Part shown: positions 55,601-64,000 of the stretch, piece by piece
Position numbering within the stretch: position 1 is the stretch's first letter
How the letters are laid out: each line of letters opens with the position of its first letter
DNA from: Amanita rubescens
Lineage: Eukaryota > Basidiomycota > Agaricomycetes > Agaricales > Amanitaceae
Reading direction: 5' to 3'
DNA: 64,000 bases
Assembly (NCBI GenBank): GCA_015039365.1
Contig: WION01000003.1
Location: forward strand, 434,001-498,000
Program-made: the position numbers and the translations under genes
Notes under the pieces: model-generated
Seen by the model: the letters and a program-made list of their open reading frames with translations, nothing else
What the model was told of the DNA's origin: nothing
Databases searched by the model: none

Positions 55601-55930
55601 TCACAGCGTAGCCTGAAAATCGTCCATAATCTAATCCAATCCTTCAAGGATACCATACCTGCTGGCGCATCAGAAGTAGGTTGAAGGTATGTTATAGAGT
55701 TCACATATCGTGATCCTGCTCGCAGGATCGATTTGACGTGAAAGCTATTGCCAGATGGCGCCCGTTCCCAGTGAATTGCGGTAGTGTCCCGGGAAGCGGA
55801 TAAGATAAGGTTGGGTGTTGGAGTGCTCAGGGCCCGCACCTACGAAGCTTCGGTGACGAATTGCACATGAATTGATTCCACTTACGTCGGACGAGTGTGC
55901 CTTCAATGTGGCAGACAATTTGTAAGGCAT
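52664..55930 (-). CDS. DOA1: DOA1/UFD3 (PLAA) ubiquitin-binding WD40 protein
   Basis: Cdc48/p97 cofactor for ubiquitin homeostasis and sorting. Domain order is complete. A seven-blade WD40 propeller comes first (MPYKLSATLKAHSSDV; GYAVTGGQDAVINIFSL; RTIKLWQR; SGHTSFVYAVATLPDGNLVSSGEDRTVRVWK). The PFU domain follows (KMIRNGDNVEAYQWDS; EYDYVFDVDIQEGVPPLKLPYN), then a Ser-rich linker with two ADPFTGAS repeats, and the PUL armadillo-like domain (LYQIDEVLRNEI; RLLTGYCPEML; ILLALRAMVNALQEG; SDSETVYRTLVGLGNIV). Roughly fifteen exons were traced end to end without a frame break, in contrast with several neighbours. The start at 55930 puts the first blade right at the N-terminus, as in relatives. The stop is 70 bp upstream of the next minus-strand gene. 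Confidence 0.92.
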
Positions 55931-56374
55931 TGGTATGAAGGTTACTCGAGTCTTATACAATCTAGAACTATTTGATTACACATTCTCACAACACCCCTGT
56001 CCAAAAATCGCTCTCGTGACGGAAAAACTGAAACGCGCACACAGAGGTATAATTCTAGTGGTCTATTCAACTTGACGCGGAATGTGCACCACGCTAACGA
56101 GCCCAGGAAACTTAGAAAATAGCTGCTGGGAGATACGGAGGTGTGATCTATGCCATTGCACCATTACTTCATCTGCTGCGAGGGCCTCACGCTGATCTCT
56201 ACCAACCATGGGTCTGCAATTGGCGAACAGAGAGCATGAGGGGATGGGTTTCCCATTTCCGCTGGGAAGCTTTATATATTTGACAACGAGTTAAGGGCAG
56301 GTCAAGGGAACTTTTAATTGCAGACGAATAGCAACACTACAAACTCTCAAGTTGAACAATCAAAGCAATCTCGT
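55931..56374. other. 444-bp spacer, DOA1 promoter and HOP1 3' flank
   Basis: No gene supported. Both neighbours are on the minus strand, so this is the promoter of DOA1 and the 3' region of HOP1. Confidence 0.55.
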
Positions 56375-59300
56375 TCATTCTGCAAGGTCCACCCCCATAG
56401 TGACAGAAATCTTTATCCTCTTTCTTGGATGGTCAAGATCATCATCACGTCGTTCTTCAAAGGTTAAGTTAGCCATGGCTGCAAGCTGTGTTTCCTCCTG
56501 TGTTTGCGAGTCATCATCTGCATGAACGGGTTGGGATTGCGCGCATGCCGCCATGGTATTGTTACGATCAATGTAAGATTTCGAGCTGGTCTTCTGCATG
56601 ACCGTACATGAAAGGCACGACTGGAGAGGAAAAGACAGGCATACCAAGTCTGAAAGTCCCATCAGGAGGCTCTCAACATCGGGATCAGGATTAAAGTAGT
56701 CAAGGTATGCCCGAGAGGATTTGATTACGTGGTTAAAGACAAACACAGGTTTTTGGACCCTTTTCTTCTTGGAAACTTTAGCCTTGGCTTTTGTTTTGTT
56801 TCTATTGTTTCTTGCAGAAGTCCCCATGAGGTCGAAATCGTCCACAACAGTGGACCGGTCGGATATGAATCCTAAAAGCATTCAGTTACAGAAAGTGTAT
56901 TCCAGGCTACTCGCACCCTCAGTTTCCAGGCGCTTAAAGAGCTGGCGTGCTAAGCCGTGGTCACTCCCTAAATGTAAAGTACATAAAATCAGCTCATTAA
57001 CATTCGAGATAAACTGTATACCAAAACAATTGTTAAATTCTACCAATGTCGATGGTTTCATCAACTCAACAACCTTGATTGCACGCCTACACCATAAATA
57101 ATCAAAAGCCACATTTGAATACATTAACTAACCTGAACAAAGCCAGTTCTCTGAATTTGGATATAATCTTTGGATAAAGTTCGTTTTTGACCAGTTCCCA
57201 AGTGAGATCTGCTCTGAGCCGACAATCAAAGCAGATGAACTTGCTTGGCATTCGATTATCCTGAACCGAGTGGTAGCTATGGTGGATTTCGTAAGACGAT
57301 TTTTGCAACGATAGGGATTGCTTACCCCATGCACCTGTGAAGGGCCTTTAAGTCATGATACTAGACAGCTGCGAGAGACTCACCAAACGTGGTACCATCG
57401 ACCACATCCACCTTCGCAGAAACAACAACAGTCTTCTCTCTAGTCGATGGTGGTTAGTCACAGGACAGCTTTTGCTGATTCCCCTAACCGTAACTCCACA
57501 TTCGCAATCTAACCCTCTATCGATCGCTCCATTTGTAGCTGTCATTTCCTGCATGTCCCCGTCGTCCCTTCTGCTAGCTTTGTCTGATGCAGCAAGGCGC
57601 AATTCGTCTGATTCAAGTTCTAGTGCGCGATGTTCTAAGGTGCCGCATCTAGACGGATATCAAATACGCACCTATAGATTCCATAGGCTCCGATGAATGT
57701 CTGCCGGCCACTGGCTCCGATGGCTTGTTGGCGGAGGGAGTAGGTAATAAACCTTCAATTGATTGCGTTTGCTCAATCTCAGACACATTGTCCTGACCAG
57801 CCTACGAGAAATATTGAAAACACCCGATATCCAAAAAATTGCAATCTCACCAGTTCCGCTAGTCGAGCAGGCACGACTTCAGTGACACCAACGAAACAAA
57901 CCTCGCTCCGGTCGACTTCCATAGGGAATGGCTCGATAACACCGCGATCATTCTTGATACCAACCGGCGTAGTAATGTCGGGAGTTTCCAAGAGAGGCCT
58001 CTTTTCGTAAGTGCCATCAGGTAGTCGAATAAACTCTGGATCGTCTTCTCCGTCGGCATCCATGTCAACGAGCTCCACATTGTCTTCGCCAGACCATGCA
58101 ATGTTTCTGTTATTGGCATCGTCAAGTTGTCCTTCTCTCTGCTGTGCTCTCACACAAGCCTCCTGCTCTGGCGTCAAGGATGTATTTGGGTCCAATTGAG
58201 TGATGCCTCCGAAAGTCGCATTATCTAGCCTGGTGGATGATGGAAGGTAGGTCGTAATAGATGTGACGCTCAAGTTCACTCTGTAATGGTCAGTTAGCTG
58301 TTGAATCTCCTACAGCTATCGAACCTACGAGTGATAACCGGCGTTGACTCGACCGACGCTCCATCTATCGGGAACCTCATCCAGATCGTGGGTCATGAAG
58401 TACCACTTATCCTTTTCTGCGTCCCCGGCCTGAAAATGAGGCGGTTCGTATTCAGGTGGTGCTTTATCAGTGTAGAATAATTTGAAGGTGGCGAAACGGC
58501 GCTCTGGAGGGCCGGTGTGAGATCTATTAATTATGCGTAAAGAAGGACTTCACTCGGTAAGACATCCATCTGCGACATAGCGTTAATTAGTGTTTTCAAT
58601 AACGACTGGAGATGTAATTATTAGTGCGGGGTGACTCGGCAATCGTGAAAACAAACTTTAACGCTTCTCTTCACTTCTTTCAAAGTCGGAGCATTTCCTT
58701 TCAGAACAGCTTCCGTCACAGGATCTTTGTCTCTCAAGGACATTCTCTGCAAATTGTCTCCCAGGCTTAAAATAGGTACAACCGTATCAGTGCCAGGCAC
58801 ATTATAATACTGGTGTTCCGATAAGTATCTTGGTAGGGCAAGCGAGTGAATGCTACGCACGCGGAAGTTGAATGTGTAGGCTTCGACGATGCTAATACAA
58901 TTGACATAAACCCGTATGAGGTGGTATATATGCGCACTTATTTGGATCCTTATTATCCTGAAACTATGGGTAAAAAATGTAGAGTAAATTGGTGAAGTGA
59001 CCTACGAGATAAATCGCAAAAATGAAGCTGCGCAGGTATTGTTTCTGCAGAGCGTCGAATATGCCATATTCCTGCGACATAAAAAAACTCGCTTCAGTTG
59101 AACCGCACGATGTAATATGAGGAAATATTACGAGGTAATTCAAAATTCTGTCCGCTTCCTCTGTGTAGCCTCTTGTCATCGTCTACAGCGGATGTATCAT
59201 TGATGATGTAGTCCCGTGCGAATTGGACTAACCGTGATCTTGAAACCGGAGACATTGCGTCTTCGACTATAATCTGCAGATGACATACTAGAATCGGGAG

Positions 59301-59587
59301 AGGAATCTAGGTCGGTCGCCGACGTCATGTAACCTATGCGATGCTGATGAAAATCGTCGTTGTTTGATTACACAGAAGCAGATACTTTGCGTAAAATTCT
59401 CGTCGGGTAGCAAATTCCTACAAGGTTGCGCATATAGTTATCGGCTACAAAAGTTAAGCGCGAGTATGGATGCTCACCTCAAGAAAGTAATGCAACCTAG
59501 CCCAGCTCGCAAGAGAGTTTGGATTGCAGCGAGGCTTTGGGAAGACGTAATACATTGGGTATCGGTCCTGACACTTTGAGCTTGCAT
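56375..59587 (-). CDS. HOP1: HOP1-like meiotic HORMA-domain protein with PHD-like finger
   Basis: Meiotic chromosome-axis protein. The start at 59587 gives MQAQSVRTDTQCITSSQSLAAIQTLLRAGLGCITFLR, the beginning of the HORMA fold. NLLPDENF, NVSGFKIT, GIFDALQKQYLRSFIFAIYL, IVEAYTFNFRV, YYNVPGTDTVVP and LDEVPDRWSVGRVNAGYHS follow. Further on, a Cys-rich part (DCECGV, then KFICFDCRLRADLTWELVK) looks like a PHD finger, and FRELALFRRAIKVVELMKPS suggests a winged helix. The tail is basic (RKRIKISV). About fifteen exons. One junction is odd: after AMSQMDVLP the only donor-acceptor pair (about 58531-58560) gives a 30-nt intron in the wrong phase. The rest of the HORMA part was traced in frame. Expression is presumably meiosis-specific. 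Confidence 0.83.
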
Positions 59588-59805
59588 GTCAGTCGGAGAA
59601 TGGTGGTAGACTTCAACGAAGGTGTTTTCTGGGCAGGCTAGCTTTTTATATCGCGAACGTATCATGTCGTCATACCCCTGCATATAGAACGCTCGCGATA
59701 TGTGTCACCTGATCGCATACAATCTGGCCACGAAAGCACCAGTGAAATGAAGTTTGAATGAACGAATTTTCACTGTACACAGTGGTCTGATATATCAAGT
59801 GTATT

Positions 59806-60374
59806 TCATGTCGTCGTCCCTGTACCTATCAAGTTTGCTATCCGCGTATCGAAACCTTCACTCCGTATTGGCATTTCAGGCGTGTGGAAAGGATTCTTCA
59901 TCACTGCATCGGCGTAGGCATCGTACGCTCTATGTAAGACAGCCTCTGCCGACACCTCTGCCAGGGACGTCAAAAGCACGAACTTCGTTCCTGTCGCACT
60001 TTAAGCCGAGTTTATGATACATTAGACTTGGGTATACCTGTGGCCGTCAATAATATGGTGATTTTGAAAGTTTCGGCCTCGATAACTTGTGCTCCTGAGC
60101 TCGGGCCAACCGGAGATAGTCGACTCGTTATTGCGTGAATTCCGTGTAGAGTACCAGCAAGGACGAGATACTCGTTTGACGACAACTGCGCCAGACCCTC
60201 TTTAACTTGGCGTCAGTATCTCTTAGATGAATTCTCGCGTAGTTACGGGTCACCTGCGAAGTTCCGTTGATAAACTAGACCTCCTGCCTTGTTAATGACC
60301 TGGAGTCCGGTTTCAAACAGGTGACCAAGAATATTTGATGCATAGTCACTTACCCACAGGCCATAAATCGCCAT
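59806..60374 (-). CDS. TRS23: TRS23 / TRAPPC4 trafficking subunit
   Basis: Synbindin-type subunit of the TRAPP complex, a guanine-nucleotide exchange factor for Ypt1 at the ER-Golgi interface. Exon 1 is only MAIYGLW; exon 2 continues VINKAGGLVYQRNFA, the longin-like strand pair of the family. Next come SSNEYLVLAGTLHGIHAITSRLSPVG, SGAQVIEAETFKITILLTATGTKFVLLTS, and AYDAYADAVMKNPFHTPEMPIRSEGFDTRI, which corresponds to the conserved KNPFYxxxMPIRCxxFD end. Four exons, all GT-AG, in frame, about 150 residues. It diverges from the glutaminyl cyclase gene across 109 bp. Confidence 0.9.
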
Positions 60375-60483
60375 GATAGTGGCACGCGTGCAAGTTTCCA
60401 GTTGGCACTGCCCAATTTGGAACACTACACAACTACAACATCACCAAGCTTTGGCCGCAGCTTGAGGCGTGCGGGTGGTACAA
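60375..60483. promoter_or_regulatory. bidirectional promoter, TRS23 / glutaminyl cyclase
   Basis: Divergent start codons only 109 bp apart. No clear TATA box. Confidence 0.45.
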
Positions 60484-61919
<1,436 letters not shown>

Positions 61920-62133
61920 TAGACGACCGTCGATACGCCCGAGGTCCTACGAATATCACCTATCAGATGACGTGGACAGAAGTCTTTTAAAGTTATCAAT
62001 ATATTCAGTGGCATCTGATGTCAGCTATTTAAGCATTTAGCAGCTTTTCTGTGAGCTGTGCAGCTGATTTCTCACCTTTTCTCTTTCTCTTATCCTGTCA
62101 AGTTCACTCCGAGCGTGCTTCAACGCCGATCTC

Positions 62134-63033
62134 AACGCTTCTTGGTGAGAGTCGGGTGCTTTGCTGACTGCGCTTCGTCAGCATTGCGCCTCATACATTG
62201 CGAAAGTAACAGACCCATTTCGCAAGCGGAATCGATGCACGACGACCGCCTAGAACCTAGTTCATTCACCAGTTTATCACACAGTTCAGGAATCACTCGT
62301 AAGGCATCCTGAAAATGATTAGTTTGCTAGCACCCAAAAGAAACGGAATGCAAGAACTTCGCGGGATCTCTTGAGAGCCGCGTAGTCTGCGGCGAAACGT
62401 TGGAATGACATCTCCTGCTCCCGCAATTGTCGGAGGTTTGCCCATATATCCTCACTGTATGGTGCCTTAATTATTTGAGTGATACCAGGACCAGCGACAT
62501 ACATATTAGTCAGCCCACTTGTAGAGATGATTCCTGCATGTCTTCGAGCGCGTGCATATATGACCTTCCTGCGCTCTTGAACTGCCGCCAAGCGAGCGGA
62601 TATTTTTTCAGCATGCTTTTCTAAAAAACAATGTTTGATGTCACGAAATTAATGCATGAAAGAACAGTGTTGGTGACCTCCAGTACCGGAACTTCTGAGT
62701 AGAGGTTATTATAGCTACACCCAGAAACTTAGCCGCTCACTGGTTGATTTCTGTCTTTTTCCTGTGACTTGCTCTTCTTGCGGGACGATTATTTTTATTT
62801 TCTGCAAAACAACATTGTATATGCGTTTGCTGAAAGCGGTGTAACTCACGTTTAGGCGTTCCAGTCATAGTTGATAACGTTGAGATGGCAATCCGGGGAC
62901 CTGTAAGCTCGCCGGACGCACCACCGTCACAAACAAAGGTCACTTGCCGATCAACGGCGGTCTAAACAAGTCTGTTCAGGCCATTATGGACTGGTGAGTT
63001 CATCAGAAGTCGCATCAATGCCGCGCTCACCAT
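62134..63033 (-). CDS. unknown coiled protein
   Basis: I do not recognise a family. Exon tracing gives TAVDRQVTFVCDGGASGELTGPRIAISTLSTM as the N-terminus, a basic low-complexity part (NKNNRPARRASHRKK), then a helical stretch KHAEKISARLAAVQERRKVIYARARRHAG. ISTSGLTNMYVAGPGITQIIKAPYSEDIWANLRQLREQEM and DALRVIPELCDKLVNELGSRRSSCIDSACEMG follow. Introns are GT-AG. The initiation codon is doubtful: the best ATG, at 63033, is a one-codon exon. The gene then overlaps the 5' end of the divergent gene on the other strand. The stop is near 62134. Possibly nuclear, judged from the basic region only. Confidence 0.5.
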
Positions 63034-64000
63034 ACACAGTCTTGAGCTCAACATTCATCAATGCATCTTATCCGAGTTTGCGTCAGTCGCTGCACGCTCC
63101 AATGACGAAGCCTCTTATGCACGGGACTTGATGTTACCCAAGGTTCGACGAGGACAGGATCCAGAGACAAGTACGCAAGAGTCATCTGGTGAACCAAGGA
63201 TCTTTATGGTGCGATTTCTTCCCAACGATTACATTTCAATAGGCTGAGCGGTCCGCTGTAGGCCTCGTCCACTGTTCATTGCAATACCGCTTTCGGTGAC
63301 ATGATACTCAATGCGCCGGTCGCTTACCTGGAGTTACACATAGACGAGTTATTGCCCATACTGATAGAAATGCTGTCCGATATTCCCCGTACGGACTTCG
63401 AAAGGCGTCTCTCTTGGATAGGTCAGTTCGCATACCTTACTTAGGAAATGCTTCGCTCAATGTTCTGTTCCTCAGAATGGGCTGCTTCAGATCAGCTTGT
63501 TTTTTCCATCGTCTCTGCAGCCTTGCGCATTACAAGTTCACAGCCTCGGTACGGTGATCAAACTGTCAGGGCTATTGTTATTTTCATAAACGAGATCGTA
63601 AAAAATGTCAAGACGAGTACATGTAGGTTTTCCTTCCGAAATCTATCGTTGATTTTTAACGACGCCGCTGGAAGCACTCGAACTCCTCACACAGTTGGCA
63701 CCCGCATTACACGGATTATACCGCGCGATCACTTCGACATCATATCCCTGGGATTCATCACAGTGGGAGCTCTTGGTTATCGAGTTGCAACCGATCTGCT
63801 CTCAAGAATTTGTTGATCGTTTGAATGGCCTGTTGAATGATATCCTGCAACAGGAAAACATGGACGCGGAGGCGTTACAGTATATCCAAACATTTTTATC
63901 CCGCTACGCTTCTCAAGGACGTCCGCTAAGCGGCTTCTTCATGGTTTGTTGCGTCATTGAGATCGAGTGGACGGTGCTCGCACAGACGTTGTCACCACCA
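62986..64000 (+). CDS. 5' part of a large gene, possibly phosphatidylinositol 4-kinase STT4
   Basis: Partial, running off the right edge. Exon 1 is MDC (62986-62993), then LELNIHQCILSEFASVAARS and ASYARDLMLPKVRRGQDPE. After an intron the frame near 63215-63300 is unclear. From there it reads MILNAPVAYLELHIDELLPILIEMLSDIPRTDFERRLSW, DQLVFSIVSAALRITSSQPRY, LELLTQLAPALHGLYRAI, IQTFLSRYASQGRPLSGFFM and VCCVIEIEWTVLAQTL. This all-helical, HEAT-like sequence resembles what I remember of the N-terminal region of basidiomycete Stt4-type PI 4-kinases, but no kinase domain is in the window. The assignment is tentative. The frame gap near 63220-63290 may be an unseen intron or an indel. Confidence 0.45.

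Overview
The window is nuclear DNA of a filamentous basidiomycete, most likely Agaricomycotina. Genes are dense on both strands and split by many introns, usually about 45-60 nt. The protein set fits this: a tandem-cupredoxin GPI-type protein, HOP1 with HORMA plus a PHD-like finger, asparaginase with ankyrin repeats, elongin A, and an Ecl1-type zinc protein. Gene models below were built by hand, joining exons by splice signals and by recalled family motifs. No alignment was run.

Layout. 0.2-4.0 kb: an arrestin-like trafficking adaptor and a Csm1/Pcs1 monopolin-type protein (+). 4.1-13.6 kb: asparaginase (-) diverges from a bifunctional tryptophan synthase (+), which is followed by a second tandem tryptophan synthase copy carrying a one-base frame break and by a duplicated 3' flank. 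14.4-21.1 kb: eIF2B beta (four frame breaks), GUF1 (-), Cwf18 and elongin A. 21.8-27.2 kb: GID7 (-), a doubtful serine-rich ORF (-) and an Ecl1-like zinc protein (-). 28.5-36.4 kb: VPS54 (-) head to head with SAM37/metaxin (+), a TLC-domain membrane protein (-) and an unknown protein (-). 36.7-37.9 kb: two tandem G-protein gamma genes with different CaaX ends. 38.2-42.3 kb: mitochondrial thioredoxin (-) and two tandem secreted cupredoxins (+). 42.5-49.4 kb: myotubularin phosphatase, S-adenosylmethionine synthetase and amidophosphoribosyltransferase (+), the last with a start codon made by splicing. 49.6-59.6 kb, all (-): vacuolar Ca/H exchanger, phosphoglycerate-mutase-like phosphatase, DOA1 and HOP1. 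59.8-64 kb: TRS23 (-), glutaminyl cyclase (+), an unknown coiled protein (-), and the 5' part of a large gene, possibly PI 4-kinase STT4, running off the right edge.

Most genes are housekeeping and work in separate pathways: trafficking (arrestin, VPS54, TRS23), ubiquitin turnover (GID7, DOA1), chromosome segregation and meiosis (Csm1, HOP1), translation (eIF2B, GUF1), and amino-acid or one-carbon and purine metabolism (asparaginase, tryptophan synthase, SAM synthetase, ADE4). I see no biosynthetic cluster, CRISPR array, transposon or tRNA that I could support.

The most notable signals are the tandem tryptophan synthase and G-gamma duplications, a start codon split by an intron, three introns best explained by GC-AG ends, very tight head-to-head gene pairs, and a recurring pattern of isolated single-base frame breaks in conserved genes whose splice sites are intact. 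That last pattern may be assembly error or real decay; the sequence alone cannot decide.
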